Notes under the pieces: model-generated
Told to the model about the DNA's origin: nothing
Databases searched by the model: none
What the model saw: the letters and a program-made list of their open reading frames with translations, nothing else
Translations under genes and position numbers: made by a program
Assembly: GCA_012845835.1 (NCBI GenBank)
Contig: JABAKD010000008.1
Location: 13,887,501-13,951,500, forward strand
From: Undaria pinnatifida
Lineage: Eukaryota; Sar; Phaeophyceae; Laminariales; Alariaceae
DNA length: 64,000 bases
Reading direction: 5' to 3'
Shown here: positions 48,716 to 60,600 of the stretch, piece by piece
Numbering within the stretch: position 1 is the stretch's first letter
Layout: each line of letters begins with the position of its first letter

Positions 48716-50537
48716 CGATGGCACGTATTCACCCTCAACACCATCGTTTCCGGTATGTGCTTTGCCGTGCTATTTGGCAGGTTGAGAGCAGGCAGAGTTG
48801 ATTATACGATGGAGATGATGTGGCGGTTGGCGTTGCTCTGCTTGTAATTACCACTAGAGTTGCCAAGTACCAAGTGTGCTTGACGTTGACATGCTATGAT
48901 TTTTATTTTTTGTTTTTTGCACTTGTGCAGAAGCTTCCCTCGGCAAAACCGATACGAGGGGTAGAGAACGTACCCAGTAGTGTAGTCCGTAGTCTTGGTA
49001 CGTTCGCGAGCTTCTGTGCTTATGCAGCTTGTATTATTTGTTTGGGTGAATATTTGTGGTGTGTGATTTGTCTCGAGGACAGCGACGGTGAAAAAAACTT
49101 GCATGAATAGTGAGTCTCAGGTGCACGCGACTTCATCTTGCGAGCTGCTTCCACGTAGTAGTACTACAGCAGCAGTAGCCCATGTCTCTTCCTTGATATG
49201 CAGTGGCGAAAGGTCACTGGGATAGGCTGTACTCTCGTAACGCTGTGCTCTGTAGTTTTTCTCGGGGTGGGTCGGGGTGGCAGGGGGTATGACCGTCGGC
49301 CGCGATGGCGTCGGATGCTGGATGAAAGATTCGTGGCGGGTAATTATTTTTTTGATGATACGGGGCGTGGAATTGTGTACCTGGGAGACGTATTTATGTC
49401 CACGGTTTGGCTTGTTTCCAGAGGGGAGGTGGCCGGCATGGAAAGGGTGGGTGGGTTCTGAGGTATTCGGTACCAGGCCTGGTGGCCGCCGAAGAGTTTG
49501 TTGGCGGGATGGTGTGGGAGTGGATGTGTATTGTTTTGGTTAGTGGTGGAGCTCTATGAGCAGCACGTGTGGCACTGGGCATATATACCCCTGTTACTGT
49601 TGTGTGTGCTCTGCTTTTGCTCTACTTTTCTACCTGTCTACCTGTCGTTATTTTCTGTGTGCGTCTTTTGATGCGCCAGTCATGGCGGGCGGAGGAAGAA
49701 AAATAAAACGTGAGCTTTGCTCTCGAAGTCTGCAACAAAAAAAAAAACACTCGGTGGGTTTACCCACCACCCTCTTGAAGAAGAAAAGTCCCAAGGCTTT
49801 CACCCCGACTAAACCAACAGCAACGCAGCAGCATTTGATCTGGCGTCGGGGTGAACTTGCGCTGAAACTACCTACCGCTGTGTGCACCTCGATGATCGGC
49901 GGTATCATGGTGCAGGAAGATCGAGCTGTTTATCGCAGCTCTCTACCTTCCATGGTATGGTGCAGCAAGAAGTAGATTCTGTGTGTGAGGTTTCGTCGTT
50001 TGTTGTGGACGGAACTCAGTAGTTGTGCCTCTCGTTCGTTTTTTGTTTTGTTCTTTTTCTCATGTAACCTTCTCTGATGGGTGCCCTAGCAGCACCTTGA
50101 CTTGCCTCAGGTCGAGGGAGCGGATCACCCGGCCTCCTCCGCCGCCCGGCTACGTCTGTCTCTAGCCTTGCGATTTTTTTCGTCGTGGCCTTGCCGTCAG
50201 CTGCATTAACTATCGCTAGTGGACCCAAGAAAAAAAACGTTTTTTTGCTCCCGTCACGCTAGCTAGATCGGCATGCATTGTATGTGCCCTTCCCGCTCGG
50301 TGTGTTGGTTTTCGTCTACCGTGTAACCGACATAGTTACCCAACGACATCCAGCACGCTTAGCGCTCGCCCTATTAATCGTCGTGGTTGTTCTAGAATGG
50401 GAGATAACGAGCATTAATCGTGATCGTGGTTACAACAACGTAACAGGTATTCCTTGATATGATGGCCGACCTTCGGTTTCGTAACAGTTTTTTTAGTTCG
50501 ATATGTGTTTTGCCATAACTTCGCCGGACGAAAGTCG

Positions 50538-50632
50538 TACGGGTAGGGTAGGGTAGGGTAGGGTAGGGTAGGGTAGGGCAGGGTAGGGTAGGGTAGGGTA
50601 TGGAAGGGTTGCGATAGGGTGGGAAGGGTTTT
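50538..50632. repeat. TAGGG pentamer array, unit B
   Basis: This holds about fifteen nearly perfect GGGTA pentamers (50,538-50,610), then degenerate ones. G is on the + strand. It lies near the right end of unit B. It is more homogeneous than the copy in A, which suggests recent expansion. Confidence 0.85.
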
Positions 50633-51060
50633 AGGCTGCACTCGAATATTGTTCTCTTCTCTATAACTCGAGAACCACACGGGGGACCTCACGAGATCCG
50701 AATTCAAATGCAAAACCCAATGCACATTAGCAGGTGTGACATTTGGCGGGGGCGGCTCATCAGCTTTCGAGTGTGCCTTTTAATTCGTCCTTTTAAAACC
50801 ACTACTGTTACATGTGCCAAGATATAGGCGTAACGTTTTGGCGGAGATGGCTCATCAGCTTCCGAGTGTGTCTTTCATTTTGTCCTTTAAAACTAACAGT
50901 GTTATATACATGCCACGATAGAATGAGTTGGGGGCATCAGAGCCGACTGTTTACTGCCGACTCCAATGTATGTATGGACCAAAAAACACCCTGTTATGCT
51001 ACAGTATTTAACCCGCCATCGTGTACACCTCTAGTAAGCAGCGTCTCATGTTTGTGAACA

Positions 51061-54000
51061 AAAAGGGCGAGGAGGGAGCACCTTTTGTGCGTGTCCATCG
51101 TGTACTATACCATATTTCCGTGCCTGTAGTAGCTGATGCTCCCTAGCTGTAAAGTCTAGCTCTGCTGCGCGTCACTACAAGCTACCGTACGGTAGCCGTG
51201 TCCGCGCGGTATTTGTTGTTTCTGCAGATTAAGAGCACGGCGTTTGGTTTTGATCAATAAACTCGCGCGCAAACTCTCGAAGCACTTTCGAAAATACGCT
51301 GACTAGACGGAACCAGATCGAAGTACATGCGCACTTCTGTGTATGTTCCGTCAAAATCGATTGTCAAGTTACTAGACGAAGCTAAGCAATGTCCAAGATG
51401 TATCCAATGTACTCGCTTTATAACTGCACCCCGTGTTCTAGGAGACTTACTACCGTACTCGGAATTATGGTTGGGTATCACCTTCCACGCCGTTTGACAA
51501 AAGCCAACCTTCCTTGGGCAAGCCTGGCCAGCTGAGTGACCCCCTCCCCCCACCCTCCCCGATCCCGCTCGATGCAACAACAAAAAGACGATCCCACGTT
51601 AGTTCCCAAGTACTTTGTCTCCCTTGAACGCTGTTTAAATGGCAATTCTGAAGGGGGTTTAACTGTCGAGTTATAACCAGCGCTCACTGCAAGAACGTGG
51701 AAGCAAACCAGACATCAGATATAACCCCGAGAGAAGCCATGTGATGGCTCGACGACTGGAGCAACTAACCGACCCTCCCCCCCCCTTCAGTGTCCCACGC
51801 TATACGATACCTCATACTCCGCCATAAGAAGCAAAACACGTAGCGAAAACGACCCAGATAATTCGTTCCGCCCGCCTCGCCAACGCGCGACGAAACCAAC
51901 CGCGGCGGATGGCTGTTAGTGGAGGGAGGTAGCGATATAATGTTTTGCGATTCGAACGCCCCGGCCGATACTTCGGCGCCACGACTCTTGGGCAGGACAA
52001 GGCACAGTATACAGGGGTTGCCGATGTTCGATTAGCTCCGTCCAGATCTTTGAAACGCGGCAAAAGGAACACATATATACATATATGCAGATGACACTAT
52101 GTGAGGAGACGGTTTCGAGCCGCACAAAAATAGCATACCAATTCCAAGTAATTGCTTCCAAAAACGCAGGTGCTGTGTTCTGCAGGGGATTAAGAAGCAA
52201 AGCAACAAACTAAGCGGTCCTCTTACAGTTTCTATTATAAGCAACTGCAGCAAGCAAAGAAGGACGGCCGCTGTCACAGCTCACGACATATGTGTAATGA
52301 ATACATTTTAGACGATCTAGACACCGTGTCTATTCTAGAGGCCGGAAGCTTGCGTGTGTTCGTGCTTTGCTTTCTATATATGTGCGCGCACGCCGTGCTC
52401 GTCGGGCCCTGCCGCGCAGCGCCTTACGTAAGCCTCGACAACCGTTTCAAGAATGTCGAATGTTGATGCTCGGTGTACATAAACTCTCACCCTGGGGGGG
52501 CAGGGGTTGAGGGGGTTAGGTTTTACTTTGAATATAAATACATCGGTTTTTGCGCGATATATTGTGTGTAGCTGTTACGTGAGCGTTAATGGATTTTTAC
52601 CTTTTCAGAAAATAGGCTAGTGCTACACTAAATCGAGAATCGAGATTCGGGACTCGAAGAAAAATTTTCCGAAAAAAAGAGCTTTTGTAGTACGTACCTT
52701 CTGTGCAGATTGGGCCGACGTGCACTGCGCAGAAGATGACGACGTCGGCGGGGTGGGAGTTCAACGCGGGTGGTTTACGGTGCGTTCGATGGGCACCAAT
52801 ATGGTGCCAGTCAGAGTGATAGCATTCTTTTTCCTTAGACACAAGCGACGATATAGAGGTGCACCAATTTGTTTTTTAGGCTCCTCAGTCACTTTTCAGA
52901 AGGTCCCTCTAACTACCCTCCAACACCTGATTTTGAACGAAAAAAGGTATGTGACTGCCCGACCGAGACGAACAATCCCATCGCCTAGGTGTAACAATTG
53001 TACAACGAAAAATATATTGCCAAACATATTGTGACGAATTTTCCGTCGATTCCGGGTAAAGGACAGCTTCCGCGACAACTTGGACACGAGCCGGCAGTCA
53101 GGCTCGGTGCGCGTGACGCGGCAAGATTACTTGACGCAGCGCTGAACAATCGCTTCTTGTAGGCGGCACGTCACTAGGATAGGTCGTAACCTCCGTTACC
53201 GAAACGTGACTCTGTGCTGTTTGATTTTTCTTGGGGTGAGAGGGGGCAGGATGATGTACCATACTGTCGCCTGCAATGGCGTCGGATGCCGGATGAAGGA
53301 CACACGCGCATTGCCTCCTACAAGGCATACTTCAGTTTTTCCGGCTGTTGGGAGTAGGGGATTCCTGGCTAAGGGCCAGGCGGGTTCCGCGAAAAATGGT
53401 TTGGCGTTGGACTTCTTGTAGTGATTTCGTTTCTGTCGTCGTCGCTCGGATGATTCCCAGCAGCAGTTCAACAAATCTGTCTTTGAGTTGGACGTCTGAC
53501 CTGGGTGTGCGACCGAGTGTGGATCGCTTGGTTTGGTTGATAGAGCTCTATAAGCAGTACGAATGGCACTGTGGGTATTCATGCTTTCCCTTGTTGCCGT
53601 TGTGTTTGCTGTGCTCTTGCTCGTTTATATGGAATGGGCGTCTGTGGTTTGTGGTGTGCTCGACCTCGACCTCTCGAGAGGGAGCATAGTGCTGCAATCA
53701 GCATGCGGGCTTCGAATTCGACGTCCCAGCTTTGAAAAAAAAAACACTCGGTGGGTTTATCCACCACCCTCTTGAAGAAGAAAAGTGCGAATAATCTAAT
53801 CATTTTGAATAGACCACGAGCGGAATCGCAACGATTGGTTCACGTGGGAGTGAAATGGCCTATATAGAAACTGTAGATCGAAGTGCACAACTCGATCGCC
53901 AGTAGTTATCAACGGGGAAAAAGATCCAGCTGCGACAAAATAGGAGAAAGATCCAGCTAAGACTAACTGTCTATCGTAGTAGCTCCCTGCCTTCCGTTGC

Positions 54001-54260
54001 GGTACCAGGTACAGTGCTGTAGTAGTAGGGTCGGCTGTCGACTCTCTTTTGTTATAAATAGTTTTTTCTTCGGTGTGAGTGGTGCAGTATTCTGTGGTAA
54101 GAAGTGTTTGCGACTGCCCGAGTTTCGACCAAATGGGAAATGGTTGGTTTGCCCACGCCAACTAATCGGTCCGCATCTGGTCTGGATCCTTCCGCGGGAG
54201 TTTCCCAAGCGGGCGGGGGCAATGTTAGGGTTAAGGTTCTTATAGTTCAAGCGCGTTTAA
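51061..54260. repeat. Degenerate, internally deleted unit C
   Basis: This is an older copy of the same unit. 51.14-51.50 kb aligns with 28.3-28.6 kb (shared words around ACAAGCTAC, AGACGGAAC and GAAGCTAA). 51.54-52.0 kb aligns with 1.46-1.95 kb, 52.6-53.05 kb with 2.15-2.65 kb, and 53.16-53.80 kb with the right end of the palindrome (24.3-25.0 and 49.2-49.8 kb), including the GGTGGGT stem-loop. The whole middle, with all genes, is missing. Similarity is much lower than between A and B, with many indels. Confidence 0.75.
53150..53800. repeat. Right-end remnant of the palindrome in unit C
   Basis: GAGCTCTATAAGCAGTACG at 53,543, a CACTG(T)GG word, and the stem-loop GGTGGGTTTATCCACC at 53,750-53,765 (one base pair altered) followed by ACCCTCTTGAAGAAGAAAAG all match the right flanks at 24.77-25.0 kb and 49.55-49.79 kb. 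The gene arms themselves are gone. Confidence 0.7.
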
Positions 54261-54584
54261 GCCATTTTGACGAGACTGGGCCAAGGTCTAGATCCATCTG
54301 TATAGACAAGGCTCTCGTATTTTACCTCGCATCATATATATTTGTTATTTTTGTTGCGCTAATCCTGTCGGCTGCTTCATCATACGGTACGTTGAGACTT
54401 GGCCCCTGGTCTCTAGCCCTCTTGTCCTTATTCCGTCGTAACGCCCTCCTTCCGGAATGTCAACTCAGACCCCCCCCCCCCTCATGCCGGAGTCCGCCTC
54501 ACATGTGATTCTTAGTAGGATGCGGCTCACCCTTCATGCACGCGTGATGCGATAGAGGCAGCAACTTCCATCTGATTTTTTTTT

Positions 54585-54800
54585 GTGAATGCCGTGACTG
54601 CTTAACCCAAAATCGTCGGGAAAAGTTCACCTCTTCTTCATGATTCTCGTTAGTGTACCTAGGGTATGGAATTTTTCATCCGCGATACAAGCAGGTTTAT
54701 TTTTCTCCCCCATTAAGTTTTCGGGTTAAGACATGTCAAAATTAAGCTACTAAAGTGACGGAACTCAGAAAACTAGTGGTGCACCTCTATTGTAGCACGC
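54585..54800 (-). mobile_element. Dispersed element of the same family, inverted
   Basis: This starts with GTGACTGCTTAACCCAAAATCGTCGG and ends with AGTGGTGCACCTCTATTG, the inverse of the edges seen at 52,850-53,060 and 26,530-26,795. It is non-coding and lies right of unit C. Confidence 0.4.
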
Positions 54801-55930
54801 GTCCATGCGACTCGCCGAGCACCTCACGGCGGGCTATGCATGGCGATATGATTGTACCCCACATCCACCCGCCCCCCCCTCTCCACTCTCCGCCACAGCT
54901 CTCGCCTTGATTATATTCGCCGTTCGTCGAGGTCAGGGCTAACTTTCTTCTCTACTCCCCGTCGTAATGGGGGGGAGGGTTGTTAGCCTAGGGGGGGGGG
55001 GGGGTGGATTGGAGTCAATATGCTACCTGCATGCTAAATGCAGATAGTTGCCCAATATTAAAGAAATATGAGGTGGATGGGAGCGAACTATACATTTAGT
55101 CTCTACGTCGTGTTGTTTTCACGTTAATGTTACTCTATAAAATATGTACTCTACTACTGCGTTACGCACTTGATCGCCACGGCGACTGAAACGTATATAC
55201 AAAAGACATTTTTGATTTTAGCAGTCGTGCATGCTGCACGAGAGTCAACGAAAAGCGCTGGTCAACCCCCAGAGCGGGATACAATTATTACACGGAACGG
55301 GTGCTGCCCCGTGGGGTGAACAACACATACATGATGAGATTTTTTTTTGCCTTTGCGGCGATAGCAAAAAATAATGTATGTGCGATTTTCTTGGGTTGCC
55401 GGCGTTTGCCCGGTAATATTAGTCTAAATGGGTTACGTACACTCGAGCTTGACATTATATGGAACTACAGAAAGCAGTAGTAGCGCGAAAGTATTGCTGT
55501 GATTCTACGCAGGTTTCTTTCTGTGGGTATTATCGTAAAAAAATGCTCGCGCCGCCCACACACGGAGTGAGAAGGGCACACATATACGTATAGAAACGCT
55601 GAAAACGTATCAATGATCCAGAAAAAGGTACAAATAAGTATATGCCTCTTCGAAAAAGGTACTGGCATGGAGGTGTTGACATGATTTGAAGGCATCTCTG
55701 TTCCGGAGACAAATCTTTCCACAAGATCGACGATCGACTACACACCACACTACCTATACCACCTCTGCCCGTGCTCCCGTTTCCGCCTGACCTGACATCC
55801 TTGCGAGCCGACCGACCCCAGCTACAGTAACATTAACAGAATCTGAATTGCTGCGGTCGGTTCGCGGTTGGAAAGCCCGCGCCCTTCAAGACCGCTCGGA
55901 TTGCGTACGGTCATCGCGGCTGAAAGTTGA
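54801..55930. other. Intergenic stretch right of the duplication
   Basis: No gene is seen. It contains a G11-13 run near 54,990, short inverted words and a tRNA-like fragment at 54,800-54,850 (ATGCGACTCGCC) that resembles the one at about 1,295-1,330. Confidence 0.4.
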
Positions 55931-55936
55931 AAGGCC

Positions 55937-55943
55937 TATATAA
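55937..55943 (+). promoter_or_regulatory. TATA box upstream of the PRMT4-like exon
   Basis: TATATAA in AAGGCCTATATAAGCC lies about 490 bp before the start codon. It would give a leader of roughly 460 nt that includes a TCC/TTC microsatellite (56,050-56,125) and several short upstream frames. Confidence 0.45.
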
Positions 55944-56049
55944 GCCGTCTGTGTGCTGTGCAGCAAACAGCAGTGCAGTCGGACACGATCTACCACTTTG
56001 GCTGGCACGGGAAAGTCATTGCGTATATACCGACAACGGTCAGCACGCT

Positions 56050-56050
56050 C

Positions 56051-56083
<33 letters not shown>

Positions 56084-56125
56084 TCATCTTCCTCCTCCCC
56101 CTTCTCCTCCTCATCTCCTCTACGC
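56050..56125. repeat. TCC/TTC microsatellite in the leader
   Basis: The + strand has about twenty TCC and ATCT-type units, pure pyrimidine apart from rare A. It lies between the TATA box and the PRMT4-like ATG. Confidence 0.85.
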
Positions 56126-56431
56126 GACTGGGGTACCTCGCGGCGCTCCGGAAAACTCTTCTTCTAGCAGGCATCCCCTTCCATTTGCGTCGTTGTTCTT
56201 GGTGCTGTTGTTCCTACGATATCTATCTGGGCTGCGAGGTACCTGGCACTGCTGCTACAGGGGCACCTTGCTGATCAACCCACGACACACAAGACTAGCA
56301 CACTCTGCTGTACTAGCCTAGAGGCTTTCCTTATTTGGATATTAGGCACCATCACGAGCGGCAGAGGCAATAGCAGCAGCAAAATCACGAGAGGAAAGAA
56401 GTTACGCTTCCAAATAGAAAGCACAGGAAGC

Positions 56432-56743
56432 ATGACGGAAGATGGCGACACCACCAGCAGCAGCGTGGTGCCAGCAACACCGAAGGCATCAACATCGTCT
56501 TCAGCGCCAAAGACTGGGGGCGAGCTAGCAAACGGAGGTGACAAGCAGGAGGTACTAGCAGCCCAGGGAGATACCCGCAAGGATATGGTGAGCGGGGATG
56601 GGGGGGAGGGGGAAGCGTCAACACCGCGCAACCCTTTCGACCAGTACTACGCCCAGCTAACGCACCAGCAGAACATGCTGCAGGACAGCGTGAGGGTGTC
56701 GGCGTACCAGCGAGCCATCATCGAGAATGCAGCGGACTTTAAG
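56432..56743 (+). CDS. PRMT4: Protein arginine methyltransferase 4 (CARM1-like), N-terminal exon only
   Basis: There are 104 codons from ATG (AAGCATGACGG) to a donor AAG/GTGGGT at 56,744. Residues 1-67 are low complexity (Thr, Ser, Ala, Gly), as in the variable N-termini of the family. Residues 68-104 (FDQYYAQLTHQQNMLQDS, then VRVSAYQRAIIENAADFK) match the conserved start of the PRMT4/CARM1 catalytic core: the QNM.QD motif, followed by the helix that precedes the VLDVG.G.G SAM-binding loop. The enzyme uses S-adenosylmethionine to make asymmetric dimethylarginine on histone H3 and RNA-binding proteins. The next exon should begin with the SAM loop, but no such frame is found in the remaining 7.2 kb; the acceptor-like TTTTGTTGCAG at 56,812 leads into G-rich repeat. 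It is either a first exon with a very long intron or an orphaned fragment. Confidence 0.85.
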
Positions 56744-56804
56744 GTGGGTGGGCCTACAATACACGTCTCGTGCGTACTATAATACCATTCTCGTATTTGT
56801 TTTT

Positions 56805-57060
56805 TGTTGCAGAGGGGGTGAGGGGTGGGAGGGATGGACAACTTAGTCATGGGTTATATATGTCAAGGGCAATGGCGGGTAGAGATAACGACGGTAGTTT
56901 CGACCCTACAGCAATGATCCCAAACTAATTCCAAATACTTCGCCCTCCAGAGCGTGGGTGCAGTTCTAAAGGAGTTAACTGCCTTCTACATGATGTACTT
57001 GTTTTTGTAAACAGAGAGGGTGCCGGGGAAGGGGGATGAGCTTGAGCGTGCATGGGCTAT
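56805..57060. repeat. G-rich dispersed repeat copies after the PRMT4-like exon
   Basis: Two related copies (from GAGGGGGTGAGGGGTGGG at 56,813 and GAGAGGGTGCCGGGG at 57,015) share a body with ATGGG, CTAT and GGCAATGGCGG-type words. A third copy lies at 61,025-61,150. Non-coding. Confidence 0.45.
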
Positions 57061-57320
57061 TATACACACGGTAGAACTACAAGGGCTCTCCTCCGGGGGC
57101 GGCTGCCGCCGCCGGCTATGCTCGCGCTAGGAAGAATATAACTAGATATGAAGGAGCAGACGAGGTCCATGGTTTGGTGCAACTAGCGACTTGATAACGC
57201 CAAGAGCCATTTGTGCGGAGCTGATTGCCCTGTGCTGTGCTGTGTACTTGCTCACGACGTTAAGTTCTGATCGGCAGTACGGGTGTAATTTGCGAGAAAA
57301 AAGGAACCCCCCCCCCAAAA

Positions 57321-58465
57321 AATTATCAAGGCTCCTCTCGGGAATATTCCCGCGGTACTTTTCCCGCGGTATTTCCATGGGAATGGGATGGGACCGGTCC
57401 CGTGATAAATCGCAATTCCCGTACCCATGCAAACCGTACCCAAGCAAATAACCTCTTTCCATTCCCATCCAAATCGTACCACCGACATCATATCCCGTTG
57501 TTCCCACCCATCCAAATCCCGTGGAAAACGTCGAATTCCCGTGGCTTTGGGTTCCCACCCAACCAAGTACCGCGCACTTATTCAAATCCCAATACCGTAC
57601 GGGTACGCAAAACCAATTCCGATATGTATACAAGTATGTATAGTATTGAAGTACTATTTACACACAGGTGTCGTGGCTGAGAGGACTGCTCTTCAACCTC
57701 CAGTAGTTGGAGGTTATGAGTTCGAGTCTCTCTCGCTCTGTTTTTTCTCTCTTTTTTTTTATTTCAAACGGAAAGATGATCTTTTTTTTGGGGTGGCATA
57801 CGCCCGCTGACCGCTGGCGCTCACATGCAAAACACGAAGCACCACACGAAACAGCACGTGTAAACTGCTGTAGACACACACGAGGGTTATGTCGATATGC
57901 ATGCGTGGTGTGCGTTGTCGCCGGTAATCTAGCAATCTTCGTCTCGCAGATGAGTGTGGTGCATGCGGTCTTCTATCGGGTAGTGACCAAGTTATTGGCT
58001 TTTCGAGGCCTAGTCCTGGAACTATTTCGTCGGCTTTTGCCTTTTGGTTTTTTGACGGCTGCGAGCTTCCGGCTGTGATCTTTTAAACATTCAAACAATT
58101 GAACAACAAGCTTACTCGGTGGATTCGTGTTCTTCGTGTGACACGCTGAAGAACAACTCAAAACACACTGCACATCGCTGTATGGGTGTTCCCATCCAAC
58201 GTTCCCGTGCATTCCCGTGGTGGCCGGTTCCCACCCAAATATTCCCGTGCACTGCCGTGGTGGCTGGTTTCCGTACGGGAATCCCCGTGGTGGCGGGTTC
58301 CCACCCAAATATTCCCATGCATTCCCGCGGTGACTGGTTCCCGTACGAAAACCGCCGTGAGGGTCAATTCCCACCCAAATATTCCTGTGCATTCCCGTGG
58401 TGGCTGGTTCCCGTACGGAACGTTCCCGAAGTGAAAGATCGTTCACGAGAGGAGCCTTGAAAATT
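57321..58465. mobile_element. Inverted-repeat element with TTCCCGTGG subrepeats
   Basis: AATTATCAAGGCTCCTCTCG at 57,321-57,340 faces its inverse (19 of 20 positions) at 58,446-58,465. Inside each end are clusters of TTCCCGTGG, TTCCCACCCAAAT and CCGTACGGG words (57,345-57,610 and 58,185-58,440), many of them self-complementary, so the ends could fold on themselves like a foldback transposon. The middle (57.65-58.1 kb) holds a tRNA-like sequence and no transposase frame. Confidence 0.5.
57668..57746 (+). tRNA. tRNA-like sequence with exact A box
   Basis: TGGCTGAGAGG (57,674-57,684) matches the Pol III A-box consensus exactly, and GAGTTCGAGTCTC (about 57,718-57,730) is a near-perfect B box. A T6 run follows at 57,741. 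Between the boxes a perfect stem CCTCC/GGAGG closes a 7-nt loop AGTAGTT, but position 33 would not be T. The acceptor ends do not pair. Probably a tRNA-derived or pseudo-tRNA sequence rather than a working tRNA; isotype not assigned. Confidence 0.35.
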
Positions 58466-58779
58466 ATGATGAAGAGGATGACCAGTGAAGAAAGCGAAGA
58501 CAGAGTAATTATAGTGTGGGTCACAGGTATACACGTACATACGCATGATACCTGGTACTGCTGTATGTGCGAAAGAGAGCGCAGCGGAGCGTGGCACAGC
58601 ACCACACCAACAGGGCAGGGCCCAGCGCCGCGCGACACGGCGCTGCGCTGCGCTGCTGAGCTAGCTGAGTTGAGCTGGGAGTGTTTTGTTTTGTGATTTT
58701 TTAATACGCGTATACCTGGTGTACCGGTATGTACCTGTTGTGATACTACGTATGATACCTGGTAGGTACGAAATAGTAA

Positions 58780-58870
58780 ACACAGCACAACACACAGCAC
58801 GGCAAAGCACCGCAGAGCACAGCACCGCACCGCACCGCACGGCATGGCACGGCGCTGCGCTGCAGAGCTG
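58780..58870. repeat. CAGCACNGCAC-type pentamer repeat
   Basis: These are loosely repeated ACAGC, ACCGC and ACGGC pentamers, changing toward GCTGCGC at the right end. Related to 6,720-6,875 and, inverted, 61,440-61,620. Confidence 0.65.
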
Positions 58871-59279
58871 GGCTCAGCTGGGAGTTTCTTGCGAGTTTCT
58901 TGCGCAAAAGCGAGAGGTAAAAAAAGGGAAAAAAAAACGTGAAAAACGAACAGTGAAGAACGCAAAGGAATTCAGGAAGATTCCCAAAAAATAACACGCT
59001 CGTCGGCAATTAAGAGCTGAGGATGGCTGAGAGGTGGAAGAGCATGCCGAGGGAGAGGGCCCAGGGGGGGGACATACCTGTGAAGTATTTTTATGGGCTC
59101 TCACTGGGGAGACGACGGAAATTTCGGCCCTGCGAAAATCGTCCCACACCAATTCCAAGTAGTTTTTCCTCCCAGAAAAAGTGGGAGCAGTTTTCTAAAA
59201 GGTACGGAAGATTTTTAGGTGGGTGTCGTTCTTGTGGGGCGAATTAAAATCGACCAAGAATAGCCGGGCTTTTCACGAG

Positions 59280-59455
59280 GTCGTGACCCGACACGAGAGT
59301 CGGATCAGGAAGGTCATAAAAAATCTCGCGGGGTCGAGTCGGATCGGGTTAGGGTGTCGGGTCGGGTCGGGTCGGGTCGAGCCAGGTAAGGAGATTTTCA
59401 AACTGCACGGGTCGAGTCGGGATATACACTGACCCGAACCGACCCGACGCGTAAA
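59280..59455. repeat. GGGTC pentamer array with inverted end
   Basis: TCGGG/GGGTC pentamers (about 59,330-59,385) face CGACCC-type words (59,430-59,445) and GACCCGACACG at 59,285. The piece can form a long GC hairpin. Non-coding. Confidence 0.7.
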
Positions 59456-59707
59456 ACACGTACGAGAAGTGTATCTCTTATCAACGTGCTATACTTGTAC
59501 ATGATATGGAGGACTCGCAGCAGTACGAGTATCACTATGCTACGCGCGTATCGCACAGTTCCTTGCATTGCAACTCGGATCGATCCCCTGCGGCCCGGGC
59601 TCCCCGTGTGGTTGATGCTGTAATTGCCACTTTTTCGACGTGTTTTTGCCTCTGAATTCCCGCAGCGGTTGTAGCGTGGATGCAGTTCTAGAGGGGTTAA
59701 CTACGCT

Positions 59708-59940
59708 ACACTACACTATACAACAACACGCGACACAACACAACACAACTCAACACAACACAACACAACACAACACAACACAACACAACACAGCACAACA
59801 CAGCACAACACAGCACAACACAGCACAACACAACACTGCACAACACAACACAACGCAACACAACACACCACAACACAACACAGCACAACACAACACAGCA
59901 CAACACAACACAGCACAACACAACACAACACAACAGAACC
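59708..59940. repeat. CAACA pentamer array
   Basis: About 45 units of CAACA, with CAGCA variants in the middle, occupy 230 bp. Frames through it (Thr-Gln-His or Val-Leu-Cys runs) are artefacts of the pentamer. Confidence 0.95.
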
Positions 59941-60278
59941 CCTACCCCGCAGCCCAGACTGCTTCGAGCGGCCAATTATGTGCTCGATGCGTGCCACGAT
60001 AGAGTGCGATGCACTTTTTGGGCGATTTTTTTTTGTTATCTGAATGACGGGGCTCCTTCGTTATAAATCGCCGGAAGGTTACTATTTGTTTTTCGATACC
60101 GTGGGTAACCCGATTTGAGAGCGCCCAGGATCGAGGCGTTCGGGACTTAAGAGCGGCCAAATCGGCATGTCCCGCCTATACTAGAGGCTATATATTTCCC
60201 ACTACAGATAAGAGCGTTGTGTAGTTGAGAGCGCTTGTTTCGGCTTGTCACGGGACACTCTAAATCGGGGTATCCACT

Positions 60279-60590
60279 CTATTCTTGTTTTGGTATACCT
60301 ACGTCATGAGTCTGTCTCTTCATGGGGTTGCACTTCTCAGTGTACTCAAAATCAGTCTGTGCCTTAGAAGGCATAGAGCAGTCTTGTCTCTTCATGGGGT
60401 TGCACTTTTCAGTATACTCGAAATCAGTCTGTGCCTTAGAAGGCATAGAGCAGTCTTGTCTCTTCATGGGGTTGCACTTTTCAGTATACTCAAAATCAGT
60501 CTGCGCCTTAGAAGGCATAGAGCAGCCTTGTCTCTTCATGGGGTTGCACTTTGCACTATACTCAAAATCAGTCTGTGCCTTCGAAGGCAT
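60279..60590 (-). CDS. 24-residue peptide repeat, candidate exon
   Basis: Four units of 72 bp (CATGG of the + strand at 60,321, 60,393, 60,465 and 60,537) encode on the minus strand MPSKAQTDFEYTEKCNPM followed by KRQDCS. Five of the six isolated differences between units are synonymous in this frame (GAG/GAA, TAC/TAT, TTC/TTT, GCA/GCG, TCT/TCG) and one changes D to G; a cluster in the first unit changes TE to SA. On the + strand the same differences change residues, so translation of the minus strand is favoured. A T-rich stretch ending in CTGAG (about 60,622) before the frame is acceptor-like. Each unit has two Cys and is basic overall. The family is unknown; it could be one exon of a repeat protein or part of a mobile element. 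Confidence 0.4.
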   Translation of the reverse strand: MPSKAQTDFEYSAKCNPMKRQGCSMPSKAQTDFEYTEKCNPMKRQDCSMPSKAQTDFEYTEKCNPMKRQDCSMPSKAQTDFEYTEKCNPMKRQTHDVGIPKQE

Positions 60591-60600
60591 AGAGCACCTT
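60303..60600. repeat. 72-bp tandem repeat, four units
   Basis: The period is exactly 72 bp. Each unit contains the hairpin TGCCTTAGAAGGCA. The array follows a GACGGGGCTCCTT core at 60,046, the same combination seen around the 54-bp array at 16.8 kb. Confidence 0.95.

Larger units (their letters stand above)
43905..49795. repeat. Imperfect 6-kb inverted repeat (palindrome), unit B
   Basis: The layout is the same as in A: stem-loop boxes at 43,927/44,043 versus 49,753-49,768, inverted GAACGTACCCAGTAG-type boxes near 44,970 and 48,975, genes 45,210-47,021 (-) and 47,321-48,715 (+), centre about 47,165. Confidence 0.85.
27233..51060. repeat. Segmental duplication unit B
   Basis: This is the second full unit, in the same orientation as A and carrying the same genes in the same order: terminal exon, two-exon V-rich/PQ-rich gene, minisatellites, and palindrome with a divergent gene pair. 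It differs by a local 604-bp duplication near its start, absence of the 3.5 kb segment of A, an expanded degenerate minisatellite at 39.6-40.2 kb, and five rather than four 54-bp repeats. It could instead be an assembly artefact of two haplotypes placed in series, but the more diverged 25-27 kb versus 50-51 kb portions and the third older copy favour a real array. Confidence 0.88.
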